Position numbers and translations under genes: made by a program
Origin: Crenothrix polyspora
GTDB taxonomy: Bacteria; Pseudomonadota; Gammaproteobacteria; Methylococcales; Methylomonadaceae
NCBI GenBank assembly: GCA_945877505.1
Contig: CAMDWT010000002.1
Coordinates: 35,453 to 99,452, forward strand
Length of the DNA: 64,000 nt
Direction of reading: 5' to 3'
Shown here: one piece after another, positions 54,278-64,000 of the stretch
Numbering within the stretch: the stretch's first letter is position 1
How the letters are laid out: each line of letters starts with the position of its first letter
Notes under the pieces: model-generated
Seen by the model: only the letters and a program-made list of their open reading frames with translations
What the model was told of the DNA's origin: nothing
Database searches by the model: none

Positions 54278-55275
54278 AAAGCAAGAAACCAAGTAGTGAT
54301 TCATCAAAAAAGTCCGATAATTCGTCGAGCAGAATAAATAAATCGCCTAAGCAGCAACGTAAAAATCAAGAAAGACATGCGCCTAAAGACGGCGGAAATA
54401 AACAAACAAGTCGTTCAATAAAGCCGTCTTTAGGGTTGCAGGTGGGCAAAAAAAATGCCGGCACTCAGGTAACTGATGGAGAGCGGATACAAAAAGTCTT
54501 AGCACGCGGTGGTGTTGGCTCAAGAAGAGAGATCGAAGGTTGGATTAATGAAGGTCGGTTTAAGCTGAACGGTGAAATTGTTAAGTTGGGTGATCGATTA
54601 AAGGTGGGCGATTATTTGCAGCTTAATGATAGGGTGGTTCATTGGGAGAAGTTTGCTATCCAGCCAACGCGAGTGTTGCTTTATCACAAACCGACGGGCG
54701 AAGTGGTAACGCGTCGTGACCCTGAAGGCCGACCAGTCGTTTTTTCTCAATTGCCCGTCCTTACGACAGCCCGTTGGATCTCAGTAGGTCGTTTGGATAT
54801 TAATACCTCTGGATTGTTATTGGTTACCAATAACGGTGAGTTAGCCAATCAATTAATGCATCCATCAACTCAGGTAGAGCGCGAGTATGCCGTAAGAATA
54901 TTGGGGGATGTATCTGAGGCTACGCTTGAAAAGCTAAAGCAGGGTGTTGAGCTTGAAGATGGAAAAGCGCATTTTGATGCCATTCGATTTTTTGGTGGAG
55001 AAGGTGCTAACAAATGGTATCACGTCATTGTTAGTGAAGGGCGTAATCGATTAGTTCGGCGCTTGTGGGAGTCACAGGAAGTTATTGTGAGTCGTTTAAT
55101 GCGAGTCCGTTATGGGCCTGTTGTGTTGCCAGAGCGTTTAAAGGCTTCAACATTCTATGAATTGACTGAAAAAGAGCTTGATTTATTATTTGAGTTTGCA
55201 GGTTTAGTTCGAAATGAGCCGCTCGTTTCAAAAAGCCAGTCTGAGCCTAAAAACACAGCACCAAGAAAAAGATAG
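54274..55275 (+). CDS. rluB: 23S rRNA pseudouridine(2605) synthase
   Basis: A 333-residue RluB/RsuA-family enzyme. A Lys-, Ser- and Gln-rich N-terminal tail of about 65 residues is followed by an S4 RNA-binding domain (QKVLARGGVGSRREIEGWI) and the catalytic domain with GRLDINTSGLLLVTNNG (catalytic Asp). It modifies a uridine in 23S rRNA helix 89-90. Start is GTG, overlapping scpB by 4 nt; scpA-scpB-rluB is a conserved unit. Confidence 0.93.
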   Translation: MKSKKPSSDSSKKSDNSSSRINKSPKQQRKNQERHAPKDGGNKQTSRSIKPSLGLQVGKKNAGTQVTDGERIQKVLARGGVGSRREIEGWINEGRFKLNGEIVKLGDRLKVGDYLQLNDRVVHWEKFAIQPTRVLLYHKPTGEVVTRRDPEGRPVVFSQLPVLTTARWISVGRLDINTSGLLLVTNNGELANQLMHPSTQVEREYAVRILGDVSEATLEKLKQGVELEDGKAHFDAIRFFGGEGANKWYHVIVSEGRNRLVRRLWESQEVIVSRLMRVRYGPVVLPERLKASTFYELTEKELDLLFEFAGLVRNEPLVSKSQSEPKNTAPRKR

Positions 55276-55345
55276 GTAGTGCAGAGGTGCTATTCTTGTG
55301 CCACAAAAAAATTATTAAGTTATCCTTGTAAAAAATATTTAAGGG

Positions 55346-55373
55346 TTGCGTAAGTTGAATGTATTGGTATAAT
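55346..55373 (+). promoter_or_regulatory. Sigma-70-type promoter of tRNA-Val
   Basis: TTGCGT (55346-55351) and TATAAT (55368-55373), 16 nt apart, would start transcription about 20 nt before the mature 5' end. Confidence 0.6.
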
Positions 55374-55401
55374 ACACGGCTATTGAAGTAACTAATACTT
55401 C

Positions 55402-55478
55402 AGGCGCGTAGCTCAGCTGGTTAGAGCACCACCTTGACATGGTGGGGGTCGTTGGTTCGAGTCCAATCGTGCCTACCA
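55402..55478 (+). tRNA. tRNA-Val (anticodon GAC)
   Basis: A 77-nt cloverleaf with encoded CCA. The acceptor arms AGGCGCG and CGTGCCT pair (one G-T), the D arm is GCTC...GAGC, the anticodon loop is TTGACAT with GAC, and the T arm contains GGTTCGAGTCC. It reads GUC and GUU valine codons. It lies between rluB and thrS with its own promoter. Confidence 0.96.
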
Positions 55479-55537
55479 TACATTAAAGCACTGCAATAGC
55501 GGTGCTTTTTTTATTGTAGCAACTCATAAAAATTAAA

Positions 55538-57445
55538 ATGCCCGTAATTACGCTTCCTGATGGTTCTAATCGTGAGTTTGACCACGCTATAACAGTGATG
55601 GGCGTGGCGCAATCCATAGGATCAGGATTAGCTAAAGCCACGCTAGCTGGTCGAGTTAATGGTGTTTTGGTTGATGCCAGCACGCTATTGTCTGAAGATG
55701 TTTCTTTGCAAATTATCACAGCAAAAGATGATGAGGGTGTTGACGTGATTCGTCATTCAACCGCGCATTTATTAGCTCAGGCGGTTAAACAGTTATTCCC
55801 AGAAGCACAAGTCACCATCGGTCCCGTTATTGAAAATGGTTTTTATTATGATTTTGCCTATCAAAGACCTTTTACACCTGATGATTTAATAGCTATTGAA
55901 GCAAAAATGCAGCAGCTAGTTGCAGAAGATTATGCTATTAGTCGTTCAGTTTTAAGTCGAGATGACGCTGTTAAGTTTTTTAGAGGGTTAGGCGAGAATT
56001 ATAAAGCAGAGCTTATTGAGTCAATCCCTGCTGAGCAAGATTTATCTTTGTATGAACAAGGTGGCTTTACCGATCTTTGTCGTGGCCCCCATGTGCCTAG
56101 TACGGGCAAGCTAAGTAGCTTTAAATTGATGAAGATTGCTGGTGCATACTGGCGTGGTAACTCTGAAAATGAAATGTTACAGCGCATATACGGTACGGCT
56201 TGGAGTGATAAAAAAGAATTACAAGCTTATCTGCATCGTTTGGAAGAAGCTGAAAAACGCGACCATCGTAAACTTGCAAAAACACAGGATTTATTTCATA
56301 CCCAAGAAGAAGCCCCAGGAATGGTGTTTTGGCATGAAAAGGGCTGGGTTATTTATCAACAAATAGAGCAGTTTATACGCGAAAAATTACGTGTGAATGG
56401 CTATGGCGAAGTTAAAACGCCACAACTCGTTGATCGCTCTCTTTGGGAGAAATCAGGGCATTGGGATAAGTTTGGTGCAATGATTTTTACGACCCATTCG
56501 GAAAATCGTGATTACGCGATTAAGCCAATGAATTGTCCTTGTCATGTGCAAATATATAACCAAGGCATTAAAAGTTATCGTGACTTACCTATTCGAATCG
56601 CCGAATTTGGTTCTTGTCATCGAAATGAACCGTCTGGCACACTGCATGGCTTGATGCGAGTTAGAAATTTTGTCCAAGATGATGCACATATCTTCTGTAC
56701 AGAAAGTCAAATTCAAGATGAAGTATCGACTTTTATTGATATGTTGTTCTCGGTTTATAAAGACTTTGGCTTTGAAGATGTCATTATGAAATTATCAACC
56801 CGACCTGAAAACAGGGTAGGTGATGATTCGGTTTGGGATAAAGCAGAGACAGCATTAGAATTGGCGCTTAATAATAAAGGTCTTAAATGGGATCTTCAGC
56901 CGGGTGAGGGCGCTTTTTACGGGCCTAAAATTGAATTTTCTCTAAAAGATTGTATTGGGCGAGTATGGCAATGCGGCACAATCCAAGTTGATTTTTCCAT
57001 GCCAGGTCGTTTAGGCGCAACTTATATAGCGGAAGATGGTTCAAAGCAAGTTCCCGTAATGTTGCACCGTGCTATATTGGGTTCGCTAGAAAGATTTATC
57101 GGTATTTTAATCGAACAATATGCTGGAACATTTCCAGTTTGGTTGTCGCCAGTACAAGTTATGGTCCTCGATATTGCCGATCGTCATGCTGAATATGCGT
57201 CTCAAGTTATGAAATTCTTAGAGCAACAAGGCGTTAGAGTAAAAATTGACTTGAGAAATGAGAAGATCGGGTTTAAAATCCGTGAGCATTCAATGCAACG
57301 GATACCGTATCTTGTCATTATTGGTGATAAAGAATTAGAAGAGCAAAAAATTACGGTACGTACGCAAAAAGGTGAAGATTTAGGTAGTCTGTCAATCGGT
57401 GACTTTGCCGAACGTATTAAGCAAGAGATTGCGGATAGAAAATAA
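55538..57445 (+). CDS. thrS: Threonyl-tRNA synthetase
   Basis: A 635-residue class II synthetase. It has an N-terminal TGS domain ([17 protein letters not shown]), an editing domain ([26 protein letters not shown]), the zinc-binding catalytic core ([29 protein letters not shown]) and the C-terminal anticodon domain. The complete editing site clears Ser-tRNA(Thr). It heads the thrS-infC-rpmI-rplT block; an operator copying the tRNA(Thr) anticodon arm, as in E. coli, was not recognised in the 59-nt leader. Confidence 0.97.
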   Translation: MPVITLPDGSNREFDHAITVMGVAQSIGSGLAKATLAGRVNGVLVDASTLLSEDVSLQIITAKDDEGVDVIRHSTAHLLAQAVKQLFPEAQVTIGPVIENGFYYDFAYQRPFTPDDLIAIEAKMQQLVAEDYAISRSVLSRDDAVKFFRGLGENYKAELIESIPAEQDLSLYEQGGFTDLCRGPHVPSTGKLSSFKLMKIAGAYWRGNSENEMLQRIYGTAWSDKKELQAYLHRLEEAEKRDHRKLAKTQDLFHTQEEAPGMVFWHEKGWVIYQQIEQFIREKLRVNGYGEVKTPQLVDRSLWEKSGHWDKFGAMIFTTHSENRDYAIKPMNCPCHVQIYNQGIKSYRDLPIRIAEFGSCHRNEPSGTLHGLMRVRNFVQDDAHIFCTESQIQDEVSTFIDMLFSVYKDFGFEDVIMKLSTRPENRVGDDSVWDKAETALELALNNKGLKWDLQPGEGAFYGPKIEFSLKDCIGRVWQCGTIQVDFSMPGRLGATYIAEDGSKQVPVMLHRAILGSLERFIGILIEQYAGTFPVWLSPVQVMVLDIADRHAEYASQVMKFLEQQGVRVKIDLRNEKIGFKIREHSMQRIPYLVIIGDKELEEQKITVRTQKGEDLGSLSIGDFAERIKQEIADRK

Positions 57446-57468
57446 TAGTATTTTTGGAGGAATAGGGT

Positions 57469-57993
57469 ATCGCTGCTAAAAAAGATGAAACGCGCCTGAA
57501 CGATTCGATCACCGCTAGACGAGTGAGAGTAACAGGGGCAGAAGGTGAAGTATTAGGTATTATCTCGCTGGATGAGGCCAAACAGATTGCTTATGCGGCA
57601 GACTTGGATTTAGTAGAAATATCACCAAACGCGGATCCCCCGGTTTGTAAGATAATGAACTACGGAAAATACCAGTTTGAATTAAATAAAAAGCTTCAGA
57701 TTGCTAAAAAGAAACAAAAGCAAATACAAGTTAAAGAAATTAAATTCAGACCGGGTACTGATGAGGGAGATTATCAAGTTAAGTTGAGAAGCTTAACTAA
57801 ATTCCTAAACGAAGGCGATAAAACAAAAGTCACCGTTCGCTATCGTGGTCGAGAAATGGCCCATCGTGAAATTGGTATGGATTTGTTGAAGCGCATCGAA
57901 AAAGACTTGGAAGAAATAGCCATCGTTGAACAGTTTCCAAAAATGGAAGGTCGTCAAATGATTATGGTTATGTCGCCTAAAAAGAAAAAGTAA
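57469..57993 (+). CDS. infC: Translation initiation factor IF-3, ATC start codon
   Basis: A 174-residue IF-3. The first codons from the ATC at 57469 read (M)[13 protein letters not shown], the family N-terminus. An in-frame TAG two codons upstream excludes an earlier start, and GGAGG (57456-57460) lies 8 nt before. The body has [12 protein letters not shown] linker-type residues and the C-terminal domain ([22 protein letters not shown]). IF-3 rejects non-AUG starts, so its own rare start codon gives autoregulation. Starting at the GTG (57523) would delete 18 conserved residues. Confidence 0.94.
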   Translation: MAAKKDETRLNDSITARRVRVTGAEGEVLGIISLDEAKQIAYAADLDLVEISPNADPPVCKIMNYGKYQFELNKKLQIAKKKQKQIQVKEIKFRPGTDEGDYQVKLRSLTKFLNEGDKTKVTVRYRGREMAHREIGMDLLKRIEKDLEEIAIVEQFPKMEGRQMIMVMSPKKKK

Positions 57994-58195
57994 CGAATAA
58001 CAGAATTTCATCGTCACTGAATGGTGGCGATGCAATTTGTAGGTCGACCTAATACAGGTTTATCTGCAATCAGCGGCACAGGAAGTGCTGTAAAAGCATC
58101 ATTTTATTGATGTTAGTAATTCTTCAGGGCCATGCATTTTGCCTTGCTGGGTTATGTCTCAGGGATACTTATTTTTATATTATTGGAGCAAACAA
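57994..58195 (+). promoter_or_regulatory. infC-rpmI spacer, probable L20 control region
   Basis: 202 nt without a gene separate infC from rpmI. Short inverted segments occur (for example AAAGCATCA near 58095), but no defined fold could be verified. In E. coli ribosomal protein L20 represses rpmI-rplT by binding this part of the mRNA; the same is possible here. Confidence 0.35.
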
Positions 58196-58393
58196 ATGCC
58201 AAAGATAAAAACTAACCGTGGTGCTGCCAAACGTTTCAGACGTACTGGTAATGGCGGTTTCAAATGTGGACAGTCACATCGTCGTCACATTTTGACTAAA
58301 AAATCGACTAAGAGAAAAAGACAGTTACGTTCACCCGCAACTATTCATCCATCAGACGTGCGGATGGCTGCACGTATGATGCCATACAGTTAA
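58196..58393 (+). CDS. rpmI: 50S ribosomal protein L35
   Basis: A 65-residue L35. It begins [18 protein letters not shown] and ends with the family tail RMMPYS. The start at 58196 (site TTGGAG) is the conserved one; a longer frame to 58139 is not used. rplT follows 13 nt later. Confidence 0.95.
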   Translation: MPKIKTNRGAAKRFRRTGNGGFKCGQSHRRHILTKKSTKRKRQLRSPATIHPSDVRMAARMMPYS

Positions 58394-58406
58394 GAGGTGA
58401 ACATCA

Positions 58407-58772
58407 ATGCCTAGAGTTAAACGCGGCGTAACTGCCAGAGCAAGACATAAAAAAGTATTAAAACAAGCTAAAGGTTACTATGGCGCTCGTAGCCGAGTCT
58501 ATCGTGTAGCTAAACAAGCGGTCATTAAAGCGGGTCAGTATGCATACCGCGATCGCAAACAAAGAAAACGTCAATTCCGCGCCTTGTGGATTGTCCGTAT
58601 AAATGCAGCGGCACGCATGTATGGAATTTCATATAGTCGTTTGATTAATGGTTTAACAAAAGCGAATGTAAAAATTGACCGTAAAGTATTAGCGGATATT
58701 GCAGTTCGTGACATTGAATCATTTGGTAAAATAGCAGAAATTGCTAAAGCCAATCAAAGTCCTGTTTCTTAA
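58407..58772 (+). CDS. rplT: 50S ribosomal protein L20
   Basis: A 121-residue L20. [19 protein letters not shown], the long basic N-terminal helix and [21 protein letters not shown] are diagnostic. It binds 23S rRNA early in assembly and, in E. coli, represses translation of rpmI and rplT. Confidence 0.97.
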   Translation: MPRVKRGVTARARHKKVLKQAKGYYGARSRVYRVAKQAVIKAGQYAYRDRKQRKRQFRALWIVRINAAARMYGISYSRLINGLTKANVKIDRKVLADIAVRDIESFGKIAEIAKANQSPVS

Positions 58773-58783
58773 GGAATAAAAAT

Positions 58784-58813
58784 CAACCTGCTTCTTAATT
58801 AAGAAGCAGGTTG
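58784..58813. terminator. Perfect 30-bp palindrome between rplT and pheS
   Basis: CAACCTGCTTCTTAA followed directly by its reverse complement; the RNA would have a stem of about 13 bp with a 4-nt loop. No T run follows, so it may be a partial terminator, an attenuator of pheST or an mRNA end stabiliser. No pheM-like leader peptide was recognised. Confidence 0.55.
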
Positions 58814-58844
58814 TTCAGGTTTTAGCCTGAGCCAAATAGCTTAA

Positions 58845-59897
<1,053 letters not shown>

Positions 59898-59925
59898 GTT
59901 GTCGTAACACAGGAAAACTTGAATC

Positions 59926-62301
59926 ATGCAAATTAGTGAAGCTTGGTTAAGGTCGTTTGTAAATCCAGCCATTAGTACAGAAACGTTGGTAGAGCAATTA
60001 ACAATGGCTGGTTTAGAAGTGGGTTCTGTAGAGCCCGCCGCTGCTAAATTTAGTGGCGTAGTTGTTGGCGAAGTTATTTCCCTCCAGCAACATCCTGATG
60101 CAGATCGACTCCGTATTTGTCAGGTAAATGTAGGTGCAGAACAGCCCTTGCAAATTGTCTGTGGCGCCAGCAATGTCAGAATCGGCTTAAAAATCCCTGC
60201 GGCCCTTTGTGGCGCTGTTTTACCAGGTGATTTTAAAATAAAAAAATCAAAGCTGCGCGGTGAAGAATCCTTTGGCATGTTGTGCTCAGAAAAAGAACTT
60301 GGCTTGGCAGTGGACGCGCATGGCTTAATGGAATTGTCAGCTGATGCGCCCGTAGGACTTGATATTCGCGAATATTTATCGCTCGATGATAGCATTATTG
60401 AAGTTGATTTGACCCCGAATAGAGCTGACTGTTTAAGTGTTGAAGGGTTAGCGCGTGAAGTTGCGTTATTGAATAAAATGGATTGGACGCCTGTCCAGAT
60501 TGACAATAAATCGATTACACAGCAACAAGTAGTCAACGTAACAGTAGATGCCGTGGAAGCGTGCCCCCGTTATTTTGGGCGGCTGATTACAGGCGTAGAT
60601 GCTAAAGCCGTTACTCCTTTATGGATGCAAGAACGTTTACGTCGCTCAGGATTAAGAACGCTTGGACCTTTAGTTGACGTTACTAATTACGTACTTTTAG
60701 AGCTAGGGCAACCCTTGCATGTATTTGATGCACAGAAGTTATCGGGTGATATATCGGTACGTTGGGCAACTGCAGATGAAACAGTCACCTTATTAAATAA
60801 TGAAACGATTAAACTGACATCTGACGCATTAGTTATTGCTGATCAAAAACGAGTGCTCGCGCTGGCAGGTATCATGGGCGGTAATGACACAGCTGTTAAC
60901 GAGCAAACTCAGTCAGTCTTCTTGGAATGTGCGTTTTTTACCCCACGAGCAATGGCCGGAAAGGCGCGTAATTTTGGTTTACATACTGACTCATCTCATC
61001 GATTTGAACGAGGTGTGGATGCAACTATACAAGCTAGAGCTATTGAACGCGCCACTCAACTCATTATAGATATTGCGGGTGGCCAAGTAGGTCCTATTAC
61101 AGAAGTCACGACACAAGCAACGTTACCACAAAGACCCCCCATTTTATTAAGACGAGTTAGTATTCAAAAAACATTGGCTATTACGTTAGCTGATGATGCA
61201 GTATTGGATATTTTTACGCGATTGGGGATGGCGGTAAGCGCTCAAACTGACGGCTGGCAAATTACGCCCCCTGGTTTCCGTTTTGATATTGCAATAGAAG
61301 CAGATTTAATCGAAGAAATAGCGCGGATCTTTGGTTATAATAACCTTCCTAGCAGTCGCTTGTTAATGCGTTCTGAATTAAGTTCGGCAACGGAAGCTTT
61401 GTTACCTATTGATCGTGTTAAAGATTTACTGGTTGATAGAGGCTATCAAGAGGCCGTCACTTATAGCTTTGTTGATGAAGACATACAAAAAGCGGTAGCG
61501 CCAGAAGACGAAGCTATTCGCTTACAGAACCCGATATCCTCAGAGTTAGCCGTCATGAGAACTACGTTGTGGTGCGGACTTCTTAAGGCAGCGCTTTATA
61601 ACACCCATCGTCAGCATACTCGAGTTAGATTGTTTGAAACAGGACTACGTTTCATCAAAAAAGAGGGTGAAGTACAGCAACAGAAAATGTTGGCTGGTTT
61701 GGTTTTAGGTGATGTTTACTGCGAACAATGGGGCGAAAAAACACGTAAAGTTGATTTTTTTGATATAAAAGCTGATTTGCAAGCCATATTCACCTTAAAG
61801 GGTTGTGAGGCTCATTTTTTATCAGGGTCACAAGTTGCGCTACATCCAGGGCAGACAGCGGAAATATTATCGTCAGAAGGTAAGAAAATAGGCTGGATAG
61901 GTATGTTGCATCCTCTTTTAGAGAAACAATTAGGATTTGATACGCAGGTTTATTTATTTGAACTGGATCAAGACTTGTTGCTCAATAAAAGAATTCCAGT
62001 TTTTAAATCATTATCTAAATATCCATCAGTTAAACGTGACTTAGCGTTGATTGTAAATGAAAATATTACGGCTAATGAAATAATTAACTGTATAAAAAAT
62101 AGTGAAGAACCCACGCTACAAGATGTTATTATCTTTGACATTTATCGGGGTAAAGGTATAGAAAATGGCAGTAAAAGTATTGCCTTAACGTTAGTCATGC
62201 AAGATGATGCGCAAACACTAACAGAATCTGAAATTGACGCCATCGTCAACAGACTGTTAAATAAATTGACCAATGAAAAAAATGCAAAGCTGAGGGATTG
62301 A
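59926..62301 (+). CDS. pheT: Phenylalanyl-tRNA synthetase beta subunit
   Basis: A 791-residue beta subunit. In order: the EMAP-like tRNA-binding domain (about 40-150, VVGEVISLQQHPDADRLRICQV), B3/B4 editing domain (about 210-390), B5 domain (about 400-475), catalytic-like core, and the C-terminal FDX-ACB domain (KYPSVKRDLALIVNE, about 695-790). It edits Tyr-tRNA(Phe) and holds the tRNA. The length is normal (795 in E. coli). ihfA follows 3 nt later. Confidence 0.97.
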   Translation: MQISEAWLRSFVNPAISTETLVEQLTMAGLEVGSVEPAAAKFSGVVVGEVISLQQHPDADRLRICQVNVGAEQPLQIVCGASNVRIGLKIPAALCGAVLPGDFKIKKSKLRGEESFGMLCSEKELGLAVDAHGLMELSADAPVGLDIREYLSLDDSIIEVDLTPNRADCLSVEGLAREVALLNKMDWTPVQIDNKSITQQQVVNVTVDAVEACPRYFGRLITGVDAKAVTPLWMQERLRRSGLRTLGPLVDVTNYVLLELGQPLHVFDAQKLSGDISVRWATADETVTLLNNETIKLTSDALVIADQKRVLALAGIMGGNDTAVNEQTQSVFLECAFFTPRAMAGKARNFGLHTDSSHRFERGVDATIQARAIERATQLIIDIAGGQVGPITEVTTQATLPQRPPILLRRVSIQKTLAITLADDAVLDIFTRLGMAVSAQTDGWQITPPGFRFDIAIEADLIEEIARIFGYNNLPSSRLLMRSELSSATEALLPIDRVKDLLVDRGYQEAVTYSFVDEDIQKAVAPEDEAIRLQNPISSELAVMRTTLWCGLLKAALYNTHRQHTRVRLFETGLRFIKKEGEVQQQKMLAGLVLGDVYCEQWGEKTRKVDFFDIKADLQAIFTLKGCEAHFLSGSQVALHPGQTAEILSSEGKKIGWIGMLHPLLEKQLGFDTQVYLFELDQDLLLNKRIPVFKSLSKYPSVKRDLALIVNENITANEIINCIKNSEEPTLQDVIIFDIYRGKGIENGSKSIALTLVMQDDAQTLTESEIDAIVNRLLNKLTNEKNAKLRD

Positions 62302-62304
62302 TTT

Positions 62305-62604
62305 ATGGCATTAACAAAAGCAGATTTTGCTGAAAAATTGTTTGACGATTTAGGTTTAAACAAGCGCGAAGCAAAAGAAATGGTAGAAATATTTTTTGAA
62401 GAAATTAAAGCGTCTCTAGAGCAAGGTCAGCAAGTAAAAATTTCCGGATTTGGAAAGTTTGAGCTTCGCGATAAAACCAGTCGCCCAGGACGTAACCCAA
62501 AAACAGGCGAAGAAATACCCATTACAGCCAGACGTGTGGTAACTTTTCGCTCAGGTCAAAAACTTAAAGCCCGAGTAGAAGCTTATGTTGGAACCGAGCA
62601 ATAA
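62305..62604 (+). CDS. ihfA: Integration host factor alpha subunit
   Basis: A 99-residue HU/IHF-family protein. [41 protein letters not shown] and the DNA-intercalating arm [14 protein letters not shown] show the alpha type. IHF bends DNA and helps many sigma-54 promoters and recombination events. It overlaps the MerR gene by 20 nt. Confidence 0.96.
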   Translation: MALTKADFAEKLFDDLGLNKREAKEMVEIFFEEIKASLEQGQQVKISGFGKFELRDKTSRPGRNPKTGEEIPITARRVVTFRSGQKLKARVEAYVGTEQ

Positions 62605-62935
62605 TAATGAACTACCCGTTATTCCTGAAAAACGTTATTTTACGATAGGTGAAGTAAGCGATTTATGTGGTGTTAAACCGCATGTACTTCGTTATTGGGA
62701 GCAAGAATTTACTGAGCTAAGTCCGGTAAAAAGACGCGGTAATCGGCGTTATTATCAACGACATGAAGTTCTGTTAATACGACAAATAAGAACCTTATTA
62801 TACGAACATGGCTATACCATTAGTGGCGCTAAAGCCCATATAATGAATAGCAATACTAAAGAACAATCGACCAGTGCAAAGCAAATACACAAAATGTTGG
62901 CTGAGCTTGAAGAAATATTAAATTTACTTAAATAG
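62585..62935 (+). CDS. MerR family transcriptional regulator
   Basis: A 116-residue short MerR-type protein. The winged helix is [24 protein letters not shown] (about 20-43) with [14 protein letters not shown] following. The C-terminal part has a dimerisation helix but no cysteine metal site and no large ligand domain. This gene directly after ihfA is conserved in Gammaproteobacteria, and its targets are unknown. Confidence 0.9.
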   Translation: MLEPSNNNELPVIPEKRYFTIGEVSDLCGVKPHVLRYWEQEFTELSPVKRRGNRRYYQRHEVLLIRQIRTLLYEHGYTISGAKAHIMNSNTKEQSTSAKQIHKMLAELEEILNLLK

Positions 62936-62985
62936 ATTCCCCCAGCTTAATCTCTTTATGTAGTATAATTGTGCATTAGTTGTTT

Positions 62986-63007
62986 AAGAATTGTATTCGC
63001 AATTCTT
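62986..63007 (+). repeat. Hairpin upstream of tRNA-Pro
   Basis: AAGAATTG (62986-62993) pairs with CAATTCTT (63000-63007), with a 6-nt loop. It lies between a TATAAT hexamer (62964-62969) and the tRNA gene and may belong to the pre-tRNA leader or end the ihfA-merR transcript. Confidence 0.4.
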
Positions 63008-63030
63008 TCTGTTAAATACCAATTCAATAT

Positions 63031-63107
<77 letters not shown>

Positions 63108-63992
63108 ATGAATTCGGGGGTTGAGGTTTTTAGTAATGGGTTTAAATTTTAAAAAATGGGTTTCGTGATAACTCTCGTGATAACAAATTTAAACGCTGTA
63201 GCTATTACTTAATTCAAATCCTCTCACCAATGCTTGTCGATCTCTACGCATAAACAACCCACAATTTTATTTACCACTGAACCACACCATCTACCATTGC
63301 TGTAACTATGGTATTGAGCGGCAGTTCTTGCTGAAATGCTAGAAGGCGGTGTTTTAAATGATACTGGATCTCCCCAAGAAAAATAACTACATTCCAAATT
63401 CAAATCTTTAGATCAAATACAGACGTATCTATTTCTCGCCTTGTTTCAACTTTATTTCAATAACTAATACAAGTTCATTTGGCGTGGTTTTCAATGCCTT
63501 CGCTAATTTAAATAATGTTGCTACTATTGGTTGGTGATGACCTAGTCCATCAAACTAATGTAATTTCTCTGTAAATCTGACTCAAACCGTTACAACCATA
63601 ACTAATTGCAACAGCAATTTTTCCAAAATTTGGGCTTTAGCAATCCGAAATTTTTTCCAAGCTATTCGTGCAATATTTTAAGAAAACATCAAAACCGATT
63701 CGCAATAGCTGGCGCAAACATTAGTTGTGCGTAACATTAAGTCTCTTATTCCGATGGTTTAAATATTCACTTTAAAAACCTTACAAACATACCATTTGTG
63801 CAGATTTTGCAGTATCACCCCATTCATCCCCAAAAAGTTTCCTATCCCGTTAAAATAACAAAACCGTAACTGGTTCCGCCAAGTAGATAACCATCCGTAT
63901 CCTAATGTTTTACTTATGGTACTCTTTATGTTGTTTCTAGCTATGAGGCTTTGCCTAGTAACATTACTATCAATAACTTTAAGGATTGAAAA
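63108..63992. other. Gene-poor, decayed region after tRNA-Pro
   Basis: 885 nt without an intact reading frame. It holds a tandem repeat of TCGTGATAAC (63163-63172 and 63175-63184), a remnant of an XRE-type regulator (63429-63554) and stop-rich sequence. No integrase remnant could be identified with confidence. Its place next to a tRNA gene fits the scar of an integrated element. Confidence 0.5.
63429..63554 (-). pseudogene. Remnant of an XRE-family (helix-turn-helix) regulator
   Basis: On the minus strand 41 codons end at a TAG and read LGHHQPIVATLFKLAKAL followed by KTTPNELV, the last helices of an XRE/Cro-type HTH domain. The frame is closed upstream by a stop, and recognisable but weaker sequence (GLSQIYREITLV) continues in another frame to about 63624. 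So the gene is frameshifted and lacks a start. Confidence 0.5.
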
Positions 63993-64000
63993 ATGAAATT
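63993..64000 (+). CDS. Start of a possible gene cut by the right edge
   Basis: ATGAAATT at the very end of the window follows AAGGATT at 63981-63987, a plausible ribosome-binding site. Only two codons are visible, so nothing can be said of the product. Confidence 0.3.

Noticed and set aside
60120-60536. 138-codon antisense frame in pheT
   Set aside because: It is entirely covered by the conserved EMAP-like and following domains of pheT.
63163-63184. Two TCGTGATAAC copies as the start of a CRISPR array
   Set aside because: There are only two 10-nt copies 2 nt apart, without spacers of CRISPR length or cas genes.

Overview
The window is chromosomal DNA of an AT-rich gammaproteobacterium. The gene orders (thrS-infC-rpmI-rplT-pheST-ihfA, ftsY-ftsE-ftsX-rpoH, dksA-gluQ, hslVU with ubiE-ubiJ-ubiB) are typical of that class. 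An NAD-dependent formate dehydrogenase (fdsGB) at the left edge fits a methylotroph, most likely a member of the Methylococcales, but no methane monooxygenase or methanol dehydrogenase lies here, so this placement is an inference.

Layout. 1-6544, minus strand: the start of an fds operon, a cold-shock gene, and hslV-hslU-DUF971-ubiE-ubiJ-ubiB (protein quality control and ubiquinone synthesis). 6827-8713: a large lipoprotein of unknown function. 9048-17273: an aa3/caa3-type cytochrome c oxidase locus (coxB, coxA, a 32-residue membrane protein, ctaG, coxC, DUF2909, surf1, a PA0111-like protein). It ends in one continuous gene that joins a heme A synthase-like membrane domain to the SRP receptor GTPase FtsY. 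ftsE, ftsX and rpoH follow; rpoH has a near-perfect CIRCE operator in front of it. 20030-23323: small housekeeping genes, an aminotransferase, dksA and gluQ.

23563-30495 is an accessory Ter stress locus: two TerD proteins, an ATP-grasp enzyme, two phosphoribosyltransferase-type proteins, a HAD phosphatase, a CitE-like lyase and TerB. It corresponds to the predicted nucleoside-like metabolite pathway of Ter systems, whose product is not established. 30526-43627 carries cpdA, argA, ilvD, an SH3/coiled-coil protein, argF, argD, grxD, rnt, pyrC, fmdB, aspS, a DUF167 gene and nadA. 43872-47279 has two small exported proteins, an ammonium transporter and a beta-barrel porin. maeB (malic enzyme with a phosphotransacetylase-like domain) follows, then an unrecognised pair of coiled-coil genes.

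51313-62935 is a dense plus-strand information-processing block: yciO, a site-2 protease, scpA-scpB-rluB, tRNA-Val, thrS-infC-rpmI-rplT, pheS-pheT-ihfA and a MerR regulator. It ends with tRNA-Pro(GGG). The last 0.9 kb has no intact gene, only a decayed XRE-type regulator, and looks like degraded accessory DNA beside a tRNA gene. No CRISPR array, complete insertion sequence, prophage or replication origin was seen.

The most unusual items are the CtaA-like/FtsY fusion with lost heme-site residues, the CIRCE operator on rpoH, and the Ter biosynthetic locus.
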